64,000 nt of DNA from Polaribacter sp. L3A8 (GTDB lineage: Bacteria > Bacteroidota > Bacteroidia > Flavobacteriales > Flavobacteriaceae): the NCBI RefSeq assembly GCF_009796785.1, contig NZ_CP047026.1:930001-994000 (forward strand), given 5' to 3'. Each line of letters opens with the position of its first letter. The first letter of the stretch is position 1. Shown here piece after piece: positions 9,085 through 17,994 of the stretch. The position numbers and the translations under genes were made by a program. Under the pieces are notes generated by a model. That model did no database searches. It was not told the origin of the DNA and saw only the letters and a program-made list of their open reading frames with translations.

Positions 9085-9777
9085 TTAAATTGTTTTAATG
9101 TATAAATCTTGTAATTCTTGTGCGGTAATATTTTTTGTATTGGTGGTATGAATTAGAGTTCCTTCATTCATAATTCCTATTCTAGATCCAATATTTACAG
9201 CGTTAAAAATATCGTGAGTAGCCATAAAAATACCAACACCATTTGCTGCTAATTCTTTACAGGTCTTTGCAAATTCTACAGATGCTTTTGGATCTAAACC
9301 AGATGTTGGTTCATCCATTAAAATATAAGTTGCATTTTTTGCCAAAGCCACGGCAATTCCAACTTTTTGTCGCATACCTTTAGAATAAGATGCTAATTTT
9401 TTATGGTAAGATTCTTCTTGTAAATTTGCCTGTTTTAAAAACGTACTTAACTCACTTTTTGTATAATTAAAACCAGCTAACCTGCTAAAAAAATCTAAGT
9501 TATCTATGCCTGATAAATTGCCATATAACTGAACAGTTTCTGGTATGTAAGCAATTGAACTTCGTTTAGATTTATTACTGGTAACAGAAACACCGTCTAT
9601 TAAAGCTTCACCAGATGTTGGTTTTATTAATCCTAGAAAGATATTAATAGTGGTTGTTTTACCTGCTCCATTTTGCCCGAGTAGGCAAAAAATTTCTCCA
9701 GGTTTTACTGAAATACACAAGTCTTTAAGCGCAGATTTATCATCATAGCGCTTACAAAGCATTTTTGCTTGTAGCAT
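9085..9777 (-). CDS. ABC transporter ATPase, NosF/CcmA-like
   Basis: The 230-residue ATPase has Walker A GQNGAGKTT (34-42), signature YSKGMRQKVGIA (about 131-142), Walker B with catalytic Glu in ILMDEPTSGLDP, and switch His in ATHD. The SKGMRQK form of the signature is typical of ATPases that serve ABC-2/NosY-like permeases. It is encoded 23 bp upstream of the TonB receptor and probably energises the two DUF3526-like permeases at the end of the operon. All catalytic residues are present, in contrast to the ABC protein at 31.8-33.5 kb. Confidence 0.92.
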   Translation of the reverse strand: MLQAKMLCKRYDDKSALKDLCISVKPGEIFCLLGQNGAGKTTTINIFLGLIKPTSGEALIDGVSVTSNKSKRSSIAYIPETVQLYGNLSGIDNLDFFSRLAGFNYTKSELSTFLKQANLQEESYHKKLASYSKGMRQKVGIAVALAKNATYILMDEPTSGLDPKASVEFAKTCKELAANGVGIFMATHDIFNAVNIGSRIGIMNEGTLIHTTNTKNITAQELQDLYIKTI

Positions 9778-9941
9778 AATTAAATTTTTAATAAGTTAAA
9801 TTGAAAAATGTTGTTTTTTAAAACATGTAGATATAAACCTCTTAGCAAGGTAAATACAAAATATAAAAAAGGAAAACACCACATAATAAACAAATACTCA
9901 TTTTATAGTGTGTAAAAGAATATTAAATAATGTTTAATATA

Positions 9942-10274
9942 TTAAGCGATAAAAGTAGGTGGTGCTCTTGATTTTGTTAACTTAAAGATAACTGACCTAA
10001 AGTTGTTACCCTTCTCAAAAACATCTTCTATTATTAAATTAGTAGTTAATAATGTATAGGTAAAAGTTGATTCTTTAGATAATACTATATGTAAATAAAT
10101 GTCACATATAGAACAACTTTGAGACAGATTGGATACTTTTGGAAATTCCGAAGAAAATGAAACATCTTCTTTATGGTTAGAATGATGTTCTAAAGAATGG
10201 TCTAGAGCTACAAGGTGTGTCATCAAGATGACAACAGAAAATAATAAGCTTAGTATTCTTTTTATACAATTCAT
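9942..10274 (-). CDS. Small exported protein, DUF2946-like
   Basis: This 110-residue protein has an N-terminal hydrophobic segment (about 7-25), a His-rich stretch (LDHSLEHHSNHKED), a CSICD motif near residue 55 and the C-terminal SRAPPTF. The Cys-x-x-Cys plus terminal R-[AGS]-P-P pattern is that of DUF2946-type proteins found near metal-transport genes. The start codon overlaps the stop of the upstream MerC-like ORF (ATGA), which implies translational coupling. Binding of a metal through the His and Cys residues is plausible but is inference. Confidence 0.75.
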   Translation of the reverse strand: MNCIKRILSLLFSVVILMTHLVALDHSLEHHSNHKEDVSFSSEFPKVSNLSQSCSICDIYLHIVLSKESTFTYTLLTTNLIIEDVFEKGNNFRSVIFKLTKSRAPPTFIA

Positions 10275-10390
10275 ATCACAGATATAAGTGTTAGAGCTAG
10301 AAAAAATAAATAACTAGCAACACAATGAATAAAAGATAAAGAATTTGCAGAAATTCCTAAAATATCTGGTTTTTGTTTTATTAAAATCAT
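10271..10390 (-). CDS. MerC-like fragment, 39 residues
   Basis: ATG at 10390 opens a 39-codon frame: MILIKQKPDILGISANSLSF, then IHCVAS and a hydrophobic tail. KxDxLGIxxSxLCxIHCxA is the N-terminus of flavobacterial MerC-domain proteins, which are normally about 120-130 residues with four helices, so this copy is cut down to the first helix. It ends in TGA that overlaps the next ATG. The start codon lies 2 bp from a perfect 14-bp palindrome at 10393-10406. It may be a decayed merC gene or a functional mini-protein; the intact coupling to the next ORF favours recent truncation or retained translation. Confidence 0.55.
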   Translation of the reverse strand: MILIKQKPDILGISANSLSFIHCVASYLFFLALTLISVI

Positions 10391-10392
10391 AG

Positions 10393-10406
10393 TGTAATAT
10401 ATTACA
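10393..10406. promoter_or_regulatory. Perfect 14-bp palindrome, Fur/Zur-box candidate
   Basis: TGTAATATATTACA is its own reverse complement and resembles Zur/Fur-family boxes. It lies 2 bp upstream of the MerC-like start codon, in the region divergent from the Fur-family gene, so binding would block expression of the uptake operon. Confidence 0.6.
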
Positions 10407-10418
10407 ACTTAGTTGCAA
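10402..10418. promoter_or_regulatory. Second palindromic operator candidate
   Basis: The segment TTACAACTTAGTTGCAA has arms CAACT and AGTTG around a single T, extended with one mismatch per arm. It overlaps the 14-bp palindrome by 5 bp. A related copy, GCAACTATGTAGC, lies at 10442-10454 nearer the Fur-family gene. Confidence 0.4.
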
Positions 10419-10441
10419 ATATAATATTATTACTCATTAAC

Positions 10442-10454
10442 GCAACTATGTAGC
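10442..10454. promoter_or_regulatory. Third operator-like site, imperfect palindrome
   Basis: GCAACTATGTAGC matches the reverse complement of the 10402-10418 site at 10 of 13 positions and is itself an imperfect palindrome. The repetition of the motif between divergent metal genes suggests a bound regulator. Confidence 0.35.
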
Positions 10455-10534
10455 ATTTAATTTAAATAATAGATACTAAGTATTTTATAATAAAAATGTA
10501 ATTTCAACTCTTTTTAAATTTAAAAATTCATTTA

Positions 10535-10565
10535 TTGTTTATACTAATTAGTTATAGTAATTTTG
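10535..10565 (+). promoter_or_regulatory. Promoter of the Fur-family gene with internal palindrome
   Basis: A -7 box TAATTTTG (10558-10565, fits TAnnTTTG) follows a TTG -33 element (10535-10537) by 20 nt. The ATG at 10570 lies 5 nt after the -7 box, so the mRNA may be nearly leaderless. The perfect palindrome ACTAATTAGT (10543-10552) sits between the two elements and could serve autoregulation. Confidence 0.5.
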
Positions 10566-10569
10566 TAGT

Positions 10570-10950
10570 ATGGGAATTTTAAGAAAAACAAAATCAGTTA
10601 GAATATTACTTGATGAATTTGATAAAAATTCTAGTGCAATTTCTGCGATTACTTTAGTTAAGGACCTTAGTGCAGAAATGAATAAAACAACTATTTATCG
10701 TATTTTAGATAAACTTGAAGATGATGGCGTTTTACATTCGTTTCTTGGTAAAAACGGACATAAATGGTATGCAAAATGCATTGGTTGTTCTTCGGTTGCT
10801 CATCATGATATTCATCCTCATTTTCAATGTATTATTTGTGGAAAAGTAGATTGTTTAACAATAAATATCACTATTCCTAATCGTATAGTAGAAATATCAC
10901 AAGTGCTGCTGCAAGGAAAGTGCGAAAGTTGTTATAAGTTAAAAAATTAA
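10570..10950 (+). CDS. Fur-family metal-dependent repressor (Fur or Zur)
   Basis: The 126-residue protein has the Fur winged-helix N-terminal domain (about 1-75, with the KTTIYRILDKLEDDGVL recognition region) and a short C-terminal metal domain. The latter holds HHDIHPHFQCIICGKVDCL and a terminal GKCESC, that is, two Cys-x2-Cys pairs for structural zinc and a His/Asp cluster for the regulatory metal. It is divergent from a TonB/ABC uptake operon with a MerC-like ORF and palindromic sites between, so it very likely represses that operon when its metal is plentiful. MerC and DUF2946 neighbours and the TGTAATATATTACA box favour zinc, but iron cannot be excluded. Confidence 0.88.
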   Translation: MGILRKTKSVRILLDEFDKNSSAISAITLVKDLSAEMNKTTIYRILDKLEDDGVLHSFLGKNGHKWYAKCIGCSSVAHHDIHPHFQCIICGKVDCLTINITIPNRIVEISQVLLQGKCESCYKLKN

Positions 10951-11258
10951 TCTGACTGGCAGTAATATTGAATAAAAATCAACAAATAACAAAATCATAC
11001 TGTAACACTTAAATTTATCAACTAATTGTATACGTTCTATTTTGGTATCCTACTTATTACAATATTTTTTTGATATATTTTACTTTAATTATTTTTTATA
11101 GAAAAGCAGTGTTATTTTTCATTTCTAACACTGTCCATAAACATCAAAAATTAATTCAATTTTCGAAAACCTTAAATAAATAAAGCTCAAGTAAACAACT
11201 TGAGCTTTTTTATTTATTGAATGAGATTTATCCTTTCATTGAAAGGCCTATCTAACTT
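10951..11258. other. Intergenic region with two hairpins
   Basis: No gene was seen. An 8-bp stem (CAGTGTTA at 11107-11114 with TAACACTG at 11126-11133) and a strong terminator at 11182-11208 are the only structures. The rest is AT-rich. Confidence 0.5.
11182..11208. terminator. Bidirectional intrinsic terminator
   Basis: An 11-bp perfect stem (AAAGCTCAAGT with ACTTGAGCTTT, loop AAACA) is followed by T-runs on both strands. It separates the convergent Fur-family and SHOCT-protein genes. Confidence 0.85.
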
Positions 11259-12059
11259 TTACAGTCTGTTTAATAAATCAGATTTTTTATTTTCAAATTC
11301 TTCAACAGAAAGAATTCCTTTGTCTTTTAACCCTGCTAATTTTTCTATTTTCACAAAAATATCTTCTTCAAAAGCAGTATTATTTGTATTATTAACTGCT
11401 TGCATTGGTGCATCAATAATTGGAGCAACAATGTTTTCTACAACATTATTTTGAATATCATTATTCTGAATTGGTTGTGATTTCTGTACGCTATCTCCAC
11501 CAGAAACAATTGGTAAAGAACCTAAATTTACGTTACCATATTGACTTGTAAAAGTAACAGAATAATTACCTCCTTGTTGTTGCCCAACTCCACCAATATT
11601 ATGATCTAAAGTATCAAAAACCGTTACTTTTCCATTTTCTTGAATAGCCAAACGATGAATACCATTAAAAATAGCATAACTGGTTCCGTTTTGACTACCT
11701 GTAGAATTAGGGAAACCTAAATCTCCCCACCAATTACCAGAAAATCCACCTGGTTGGTTTTCTAACTTTGGTAAAGGTTTGTATTGTATTGCACCTTGGT
11801 GTATTAAATTAGATAAATCTACACAAAGACCATCTACCAAATATTTAAGATTATTATTAAACATATCACCAACCATTGTCATACCACCTTGCATCCACTG
11901 GCCTCCTCCTCCTAACTCAGGAATATTAAACTGTGCCATAGAGCCATTGCTACTCATAAGTCTTTGTGTTAAGTCTGTAACAGCGTTCGCACTTATTCCG
12001 TATTTATTTGCTACGCTCATCATGTTTTGAAAACTAGCATCTGTGAATATTGCATTCAT
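11259..12059 (-). CDS. SHOCT-domain protein of unknown function
   Basis: The 266-residue protein ends in a SHOCT domain (about 232-266: KLAGLKDKGILSVEEFENKK). This is a short helical module found at the C-terminus of many bacterial proteins and thought to mediate oligomerisation. The N-terminal part has Gly-rich segments (GGGGQWMQGG; GGVGQQQGG) and a middle beta-rich region (about 95-180), which I cannot place in a family. There is no signal peptide or transmembrane helix. It appears to be a single-gene unit ending at the bidirectional terminator. No role can be assigned. Confidence 0.8.
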   Translation of the reverse strand: MNAIFTDASFQNMMSVANKYGISANAVTDLTQRLMSSNGSMAQFNIPELGGGGQWMQGGMTMVGDMFNNNLKYLVDGLCVDLSNLIHQGAIQYKPLPKLENQPGGFSGNWWGDLGFPNSTGSQNGTSYAIFNGIHRLAIQENGKVTVFDTLDHNIGGVGQQQGGNYSVTFTSQYGNVNLGSLPIVSGGDSVQKSQPIQNNDIQNNVVENIVAPIIDAPMQAVNNTNNTAFEEDIFVKIEKLAGLKDKGILSVEEFENKKSDLLNRL

Positions 12060-12493
12060 AATTCTGTGTGGTATATTTCTTAATTCAGTTATACTTTTTC
12101 GTACAACAATTTTAATACAAAGGTAGACTATAGTACTATCAAAATAAATAATTTCTCTAGAATTTTTAATTGTTTTACTCCCCTATTTATGTAGCATTAA
12201 ATACGTTAGCACTTTCATTTCTAAAGTAATTATTTAGAGACAATGTATTCAAAAAAGCGAGTCTATGATCAATTAAATAACTAATTCTGATAAAATTACA
12301 CACAAAGTAAATGCTTAAAAAAAACAAATAATTATTGCTATAAAAAAAAAGACACGTATAAAACTAAATCTTTATAAAATTATTAGAAGTATAGTGCTTT
12401 ATTTCTACTTTTCGTAAATAAAAACACCTAAAAAAAGAAGATGTATTTATTAAAAAAACTTTAACTGATAAATTTTATAGCATAAAACCTAAG
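12060..12493. other. Intergenic region, nothing recognised
   Basis: This AT-rich stretch between two minus-strand genes has no ORF above about 30 codons and no clear hairpin. Poly-A tracts dominate 12310-12360. It presumably contains the promoter of the SHOCT gene. Confidence 0.5.
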
Positions 12494-12871
12494 TTATGAT
12501 TGTAGTGGAATTTCAGGTAATTTATTTTTAAAACTAGGAGCGTTATCTCTATAAGAAACGAGTTTCTTTTTAGATACAAGTACAATTAAATCTTCACTTA
12601 AAGTAAACAAGCAACCTGTTCTAAATTTATTTAGTAGTAAACTTTCTATTTCTGATTTTAGCGCATCTAAAGAAAATTGTTTGAATTCATTTTCTTCATC
12701 ATGACGGTATTTTAACTCAAAAATATCTTTTCCATCAACCTTAAATAAACGTACATAAACATTTAACAACCCTTCACTTTTACGCATCGGTTTGCTTAAC
12801 GTTAGTTTTACAAACTCATCTTTTTTAAGGCTTTGTTGTAATCTTTCAAAAAAAATATTAAAATCGTTCAT
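12494..12871 (-). CDS. Hypothetical protein, possible truncated SAM-methyltransferase N-domain
   Basis: This 125-residue protein begins MNDFNIFFERLQQSLKKDEFVKLTLSKP. The pattern LxxxDEFVKLTLSKPxxxxxxLxxVxVRxxxxxxxxxFExKYR, followed by a DALKSEIESLL helix and LFTLSEDLxxxVSKKKL, resembles the N-terminal domain of a flavobacterial class I SAM-dependent methyltransferase family. In that family a catalytic domain would follow the PxFxxxLPEIPLQS stretch. Here a TAA ends the frame at that point, and the catalytic domain is not found downstream. It is therefore either a stand-alone N-domain or a truncated remnant. The resemblance is from memory, not a search. It lies just past the typA terminator. 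Confidence 0.6.
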   Translation of the reverse strand: MNDFNIFFERLQQSLKKDEFVKLTLSKPMRKSEGLLNVYVRLFKVDGKDIFELKYRHDEENEFKQFSLDALKSEIESLLLNKFRTGCLFTLSEDLIVLVSKKKLVSYRDNAPSFKNKLPEIPLQS

Positions 12872-12883
12872 ATTGCAAATATA

Positions 12884-12911
12884 AAAAACGCCACTAAAAA
12901 GTGGCGTTTTT
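12884..12911 (-). terminator. Intrinsic terminator of typA
   Basis: A perfect 11-bp stem (AAAAACGCCAC with GTGGCGTTTTT, 6-nt loop) is GC-rich at its core and is followed by T-rich sequence on the minus strand. It lies about 70 bp after the typA stop codon. Confidence 0.88.
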
Positions 12912-12979
12912 CAATAGTATATATTTATGTTTTAGACTTTTTACTTTACAAAAAGAAAAAGACCGTAACTAAAATGTTA

Positions 12980-14752
12980 TTATCCTTTAAAAACAATTTT
13001 ACGCATACGTAAGCTTTCTGGAGTTACTTCTAAGTACTCATCTGCTTTAATGTATTCCATGTTTTCTTCTAAAGAGAAATCTACTTTAGGTGCAATTTTC
13101 ATAGCTTCATCTGTACCAGATTTACGCATGTTTGTTAATTGCTTTCCTTTAATTAAGTTCACAGCCATTTCATCAGATTTGCTGTTTTCTCCAATTACTT
13201 GACCAATATAGATTTCTTGATTCACATCGATAAAGAAAACTCCTCTATCTTGTAAACGGTTTAATGCATATGCAGTTGCTTTACCAGCTGCAGAAGAAAC
13301 AATTGCTCCTTTAACCTCTTCAGTAAAGTCTCCTTTATAAGGACCATATTCACTAAATCTGTGGTTAATAATTGCAGTACCACCAGTTGCAGTTAAAATT
13401 TTGTTTCTTAAACCAATTAACCCTCTAGAAGGAATTGAAAATTCTAAGTGTTGTAAATCTCCTTTTGGTTCCATAACTAACATATCTCCTTTTCTAAGAG
13501 ATACTAAGTTAATTGCTTTAGAAGCCATATCTTCTGGTACATCAATAGACAATGTTTCCATTGGTTCATGTTTCTTACCATCAATCATTTTAATAATTAC
13601 TTGTGGTCTTCCCACTTGTAATTCATATCCTTCTCTACGCATTGTTTCAATCAATACAGATAAGTGTAAAACTCCACGTCCAAAAACGTTAAATTTATCT
13701 TCACTATCAGTAGTTTCAACTTTTAATGCTAAGTTTTTTTCTAATTCTTTAAACAGTCTGTCACGAATATGACGAGAAGTAACAAATTTACCTTCTTTAC
13801 CAAAGAAAGGAGAATTGTTAATTGTAAACAACATACTCATTGTAGGTTGGTCAATTTCTGTTCTAGGCAATGCTTCTGGGTTTTCTAAATCTGCAACTGT
13901 ATCACCAATTTCAAATCCATCAAGACCTGTAATAGCACAGATATCTCCACAAGGTACTTTATCTACTTGTACTTTACCCATTCCTTCGAATACGTGTAAT
14001 TCTTTAATTCTTACTTTTTTAGTAGAACCATCAGCTTTACATAAACTATATTCTTTACCAACTTCTAAGTCTCCTCTAAAAACACGTCCAATTGCAATTC
14101 TTCCTGTAAATTTAGAAAAATCTAAAGAAGTAATTTGCATTTGTGCTGTACCTTCGTTGTACTTAGTTGCAGGAATAGATTCTAAAACAGCATCTAATAA
14201 CGGAACGATATCAGTTGTTTGGTTTTGCCAATCTGTAGACATCCAGTTGTTCTTTGCAGAACCATAAATTGTAGTAAAGTCTAATTGCTCTTCTGTAGCT
14301 TCTAAAGCAAACATTAAATCAAAAACTTTTTCATGAACGATGTCAGGAGTACAGTTTTCTTTATCAACTTTATTAACAACAACAATAGGTGTTAATCCTA
14401 ATGCTAAGGCTTTTCCTAATACAAAACGAGTTTGTGGCATAGGTCCTTCAAATGCATCAACTAATAATAAAACACCATCAGCCATTTTTAATACACGCTC
14501 TACTTCTCCACCAAAATCGGCGTGACCAGGAGTATCAATTACGTTAATTTTTGTGTCTTTATATTGAACAGATACGTTTTTAGAAAGAATAGTAATTCCT
14601 CTTTCACGCTCTAAATCGTTATTATCTAACAATAAATCTGTACGTTCTTTACGATCGTCTAAAATTTTAGCTTGATCTATAATTTTATCTACTAACGTTG
14701 TCTTTCCGTGATCGACATGGGCTATAATAGCAATATTTCTAATTGGCTGCAT
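12980..14752 (-). CDS. typA: Translational GTPase TypA/BipA
   Basis: This 590-residue GTPase is full length for the family. G1 is AHVDHGKTT (11-19), the switch I region holds RERGITI, G3 is [12 protein letters not shown], and G4 is NKVDK. Domain II, the EF-G-like domain III and the BipA-specific C-terminal domain ([22 protein letters not shown]) follow. BipA binds the ribosome and assists 50S assembly and translation under stress or cold. It is a monocistronic unit with its own promoter (14775-14782) and terminator (12884-12911). Confidence 0.97.
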   Translation of the reverse strand: MQPIRNIAIIAHVDHGKTTLVDKIIDQAKILDDRKERTDLLLDNNDLERERGITILSKNVSVQYKDTKINVIDTPGHADFGGEVERVLKMADGVLLLVDAFEGPMPQTRFVLGKALALGLTPIVVVNKVDKENCTPDIVHEKVFDLMFALEATEEQLDFTTIYGSAKNNWMSTDWQNQTTDIVPLLDAVLESIPATKYNEGTAQMQITSLDFSKFTGRIAIGRVFRGDLEVGKEYSLCKADGSTKKVRIKELHVFEGMGKVQVDKVPCGDICAITGLDGFEIGDTVADLENPEALPRTEIDQPTMSMLFTINNSPFFGKEGKFVTSRHIRDRLFKELEKNLALKVETTDSEDKFNVFGRGVLHLSVLIETMRREGYELQVGRPQVIIKMIDGKKHEPMETLSIDVPEDMASKAINLVSLRKGDMLVMEPKGDLQHLEFSIPSRGLIGLRNKILTATGGTAIINHRFSEYGPYKGDFTEEVKGAIVSSAAGKATAYALNRLQDRGVFFIDVNQEIYIGQVIGENSKSDEMAVNLIKGKQLTNMRKSGTDEAMKIAPKVDFSLEENMEYIKADEYLEVTPESLRMRKIVFKG

Positions 14753-14774
14753 TAATATGTTCTTAAATTTCGTG

Positions 14775-14782
14775 CAAAAGTA
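14775..14782 (-). promoter_or_regulatory. TAnnTTTG -7 promoter box of typA
   Basis: TACTTTTG on the minus strand fits the Bacteroidota -7 consensus and lies 23-30 nt upstream of the typA ATG, giving a leader of roughly 17-20 nt. Confidence 0.65.
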
Positions 14783-14874
14783 GTGATTTTAGATTAAAGA
14801 ATCTATTCTATATAAAAAACTTTAACTGTCTAATAGTTAAAAAAGTATATCCTAATTAATTTTTATTATATTAA

Positions 14875-15924
14875 TTAGACACAACCTCCTTTTAAATTTA
14901 ACGTTTTCGCTTTAAAATTATGCTCAGATAAAATTTCAATTGCTCTTCCACTTCTCACACCAGATTGACAATAAACCACTAAATCTTTATTATGATGCAC
15001 CTCATCTAAACGTTCTAATAACTCTCCTAAAGGAATATGTTGCCCTCCGATGTGATATTCTTCCCTTTCCCTAATTTCTCGTACATCTAATAAATTATAC
15101 TTTTCTTTATTCTTCTGAAACATTTCTAAAGAAATTTCTTCTTTGGATAAAATTCCACAGAAAAAATCATAATCAGTTTCTAAAGCAGTAACGTTCGTTT
15201 TAGTATCTTTATCATACTTCAATAGCATTTGATTCATTTGTAAAGAATCGTAAATCAATAATTTATTGGCTAAAACGGCTCCTATTCCACAAATAATCTT
15301 AAGAGTTTCATTGGCTTGTAAACTCCCTATAATTCCGGGTAACACGCCTAAAACCCCTATTTCTGAACAATTTGGAGATTCGTTTGGTTTTGGTGGCGTT
15401 GGATATAAACAGCGATAGGTACCACTTCCTTTATAATTAAAAACACTAACCTGACCTTCAAACTTAAAAACAGCTCCGTAAACTAAAGGTTTATTAGTGA
15501 TAACAGCCGCATCGTTTGCTAAATAACGTGTAGAAAAATTATCACTCCCGTCTACAATAATATCGTAATTACTGAATACTAAAATGGCATTTTCTCTGGT
15601 TAATTTCTCATTATAGACATCAAATTTCACAAACGGATTTAATCTCGACAATCGTTTTACCGCTGTTTTAGCTTTTGACAAACCAATATCATCAACCGTA
15701 TATAAAATCTGACGTTGCAAATTACTTTGATCTACCACATCATCATCAATAATACCAATTGTACCAACACCTGCAGCAGTTAAATATTGTAAAACAGGGC
15801 AACCTAATCCGCCAGCTCCAATAACCAAAACTTTGGCTTGTTTTAGTTTTAATTGTCCTTCCGCTCCTATTTCATTTAAAATTAAATGACGATTGTATTG
15901 CTTTTTTTCTTCTGATGTAAGCAT
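14875..15924 (-). CDS. thiF: ThiF/MoeB-like adenylyltransferase with rhodanese domain
   Basis: The 349-residue protein has an E1-like domain (about 1-245) with nucleotide-binding GAGGLG (36-41), the Arg finger/QRQ segment (NLQRQILY) and the DGSDNFSTR motif. A C-terminal rhodanese domain (about 265-349) carries the active-site Cys in VVYCQSGVRSG. It would adenylate the C-terminal Gly-Gly of ThiS so that sulfur can be added for thiazole synthesis. Members of this family usually have a pair of zinc Cys-x-x-Cys motifs, which are not evident here. The rhodanese domain ends early, at LKGGCV. It is the last gene of the thi operon, next to thiH. Confidence 0.88.
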   Translation of the reverse strand: MLTSEEKKQYNRHLILNEIGAEGQLKLKQAKVLVIGAGGLGCPVLQYLTAAGVGTIGIIDDDVVDQSNLQRQILYTVDDIGLSKAKTAVKRLSRLNPFVKFDVYNEKLTRENAILVFSNYDIIVDGSDNFSTRYLANDAAVITNKPLVYGAVFKFEGQVSVFNYKGSGTYRCLYPTPPKPNESPNCSEIGVLGVLPGIIGSLQANETLKIICGIGAVLANKLLIYDSLQMNQMLLKYDKDTKTNVTALETDYDFFCGILSKEEISLEMFQKNKEKYNLLDVREIREREEYHIGGQHIPLGELLERLDEVHHNKDLVVYCQSGVRSGRAIEILSEHNFKAKTLNLKGGCV

Positions 15925-15987
15925 GATAATTATAAGTTAAACGTGAACTTCATAATTTGAAATTCGTAATTCCTAATTGATAATTGA

Positions 15988-17097
15988 TTACTTAAAATGT
16001 TCCCAATCTTTCCAAACCACTTCTAAATCTTGGTTTTTCAACATTTGTACAACGTCCTCAGTACTTCTTTCATCAGAAATTTCGAATTGTTCTAAAGATT
16101 GTGGTTCTACCGTATAACCTCCGGGATTTGTCTTAGATTCTGCACTTATAGAGGTAATACCCAAATTAACAATGTGATTTCTAAAAACCTCACTTTCTCT
16201 GGTAGACATCGATAATTCTATGTCTTCATCAAACAAACGAAACGCACAAATTAGTTGCACTAAATCACTATCTGTCATTTCTACTTTTGGCTCTAATCCG
16301 CCAGAATGCGGACGTAATCTTGGAAAAGAAATCGAATACTTTGTTTTCCAATACGTTTTTTGTAAATATTTTAAATGTAAAGCTGTAAAAAAACTATCCG
16401 CTCTCCAATCTTCTAATCCGAATAAAGAACCCAAACCAATTTTATGAACTCCTGCTTTTCCTAAACGATCTGGAGTATCTAAACGATAATCGAAATTAGA
16501 TTTTTTTCCCTTCGGGTGATGTTTTTTATACTCGTCTCTGTGATAGGTTTCTTGATACACCAAAACAGCATACAATCCGTTTTCTACCAAAATTTCATAC
16601 TCGTCTTGGTCTAAAGGTTGAACTTCTATGGTAATATTCGAAAACTGAGAACGAATTAATTGAATAGCATTTTTAAAATACTCAACTCCTACCGTTTTAT
16701 TTGCTTCTCCTGTTACCAACAAAATATGATCGTATCCTTTCGCTTTTAAAAAAGCGACTTCCTTTAAAATTTCTGCATCTGTTAACGTTCGTCTCGGTAT
16801 TTTGTTCGTCATACTAAAACCACAATACGTGCAAATATTCTGGCATTCGTTACTCAAATACATTGGTACATACATTTGCATGGTATTACCAAAACGCTTC
16901 TTAGTTAAAAACTGACTTTTATGCGCCATTTCTTCTAAAAATGGTTTTGCAGCAGGAGAAATTAAGGCTTTAAAATCTTCTAAATCTAGTTTGTCTTTTA
17001 ATAAAGCTTGTTTTACCTCAACAGTTGTTTTATCAAAAATACTTTTTAGACTGAAATCCCAATTATAGGTATCAAAAAGTTCTTTAAAATGACTCAT
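15988..17097 (-). CDS. thiH: 2-iminoacetate synthase ThiH
   Basis: This 369-residue radical-SAM enzyme has the cluster motif CQNICTYCG (Cys-x3-Cys-x2-Cys, about residues 85-93) followed by the TIM-barrel core. It cleaves tyrosine to dehydroglycine (2-iminoacetate) and p-cresol, supplying the C-N unit of the thiazole ring. The C-terminal BATS-type region (PRLRPHSGG and ESKTNPGGYT) is intact. The gene starts 4 bp after thiG, as expected for the ThiG-ThiH complex. Presence of ThiH rather than ThiO indicates an oxygen-independent route. Confidence 0.96.
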   Translation of the reverse strand: MSHFKELFDTYNWDFSLKSIFDKTTVEVKQALLKDKLDLEDFKALISPAAKPFLEEMAHKSQFLTKKRFGNTMQMYVPMYLSNECQNICTYCGFSMTNKIPRRTLTDAEILKEVAFLKAKGYDHILLVTGEANKTVGVEYFKNAIQLIRSQFSNITIEVQPLDQDEYEILVENGLYAVLVYQETYHRDEYKKHHPKGKKSNFDYRLDTPDRLGKAGVHKIGLGSLFGLEDWRADSFFTALHLKYLQKTYWKTKYSISFPRLRPHSGGLEPKVEMTDSDLVQLICAFRLFDEDIELSMSTRESEVFRNHIVNLGITSISAESKTNPGGYTVEPQSLEQFEISDERSTEDVVQMLKNQDLEVVWKDWEHFK

Positions 17098-17101
17098 ATT
17101 T

Positions 17102-17872
17102 TTAATTTAAAAAACTCGTTAACGGACTACTTGCAATTGCCATTTCACTTCGCGGAGCTAATTTTGCTTCAAACGCCATTCTTCCCGCTTCCACTGCCAT
17201 TTTAAAGGCTTTTGCCATCGCAACAGGGTTTTGAGAAACCGCAATTGCCGTGTTTACCAAAACAGCATCTGCACCTAATTCCATTGCATACGCTGCGTGA
17301 GATGGCGCACCAATACCCGCATCTACAATTACTGGTACGTTAGATTGTTCTATAATAATGTTTAAAAAATCTACCGTTTTCAATCCTTTATTACTACCGA
17401 TTGGTGCACCTAAAGGCATTACACATTGTACACCAACTTCTTCTAAACGCTTACACAAAACAGGATCTGCATGAATATAAGGCATTACTACAAAACCTAA
17501 TTTAACTAATTCTTCTGCTGCTTTTAGCGTTTCTATAGGATCTGGCAATAAGTATCTTGGATCTGGATGAATTTCTAATTTTACACAATTGGTTTCTAAA
17601 GCTTCTCTAGACAATTCTGCTGCAAAAACAGCTTCTTTTGCGGTTCTTACTCCAGAGGTATTTGGTAATAAGTTGATATGCTTATGATTTAAATGTGATA
17701 AAATATCATCTTCCTCATCCTGAACATCTACTCTTTTTAAAGCAACTGTTATCAACTCACTTTCGGAAGCCAATAATGCTTCTTTCATTAATTTTGATGA
17801 ACTAAATTTTCCTGTCCCTGTAAATAAACGAGAAGTAAATTCTTTATCTGCAATTTTTAATTTTTGACTCAT
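17102..17872 (-). CDS. thiG: Thiazole synthase ThiG
   Basis: The 256-residue TIM-barrel protein has the family's [10 protein letters not shown] start, the Schiff-base Lys region in [17 protein letters not shown], the phosphate-binding [13 protein letters not shown], and the [11 protein letters not shown] signature. It assembles the thiazole phosphate from 1-deoxyxylulose 5-phosphate, dehydroglycine and ThiS thiocarboxylate. It lies between thiE and thiH in the same direction. The 122-bp gap to thiE carries a short sequence related to dispersed flavobacterial repeats (CGCAGTCGAGAAC near 17910), not a gene. Confidence 0.97.
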   Translation of the reverse strand: MSQKLKIADKEFTSRLFTGTGKFSSSKLMKEALLASESELITVALKRVDVQDEEDDILSHLNHKHINLLPNTSGVRTAKEAVFAAELSREALETNCVKLEIHPDPRYLLPDPIETLKAAEELVKLGFVVMPYIHADPVLCKRLEEVGVQCVMPLGAPIGSNKGLKTVDFLNIIIEQSNVPVIVDAGIGAPSHAAYAMELGADAVLVNTAIAVSQNPVAMAKAFKMAVEAGRMAFEAKLAPRSEMAIASSPLTSFLN

Positions 17873-17994
17873 TTTTTTATTGTTTTGAATTGATGTCCGT
17901 TCAAGCGCAGTCGAGAACTCTTAATAACTACGTTTTCTACTTTCAATTAAAATATATTTTAATTTTAGTAATGCTCAAGGAGACATATCAATTT

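Noticed and set aside
13401..14525. Plus-strand frames of 60-150 residues opposite typA
   Set aside because: They are antisense shadows of a fully conserved gene.
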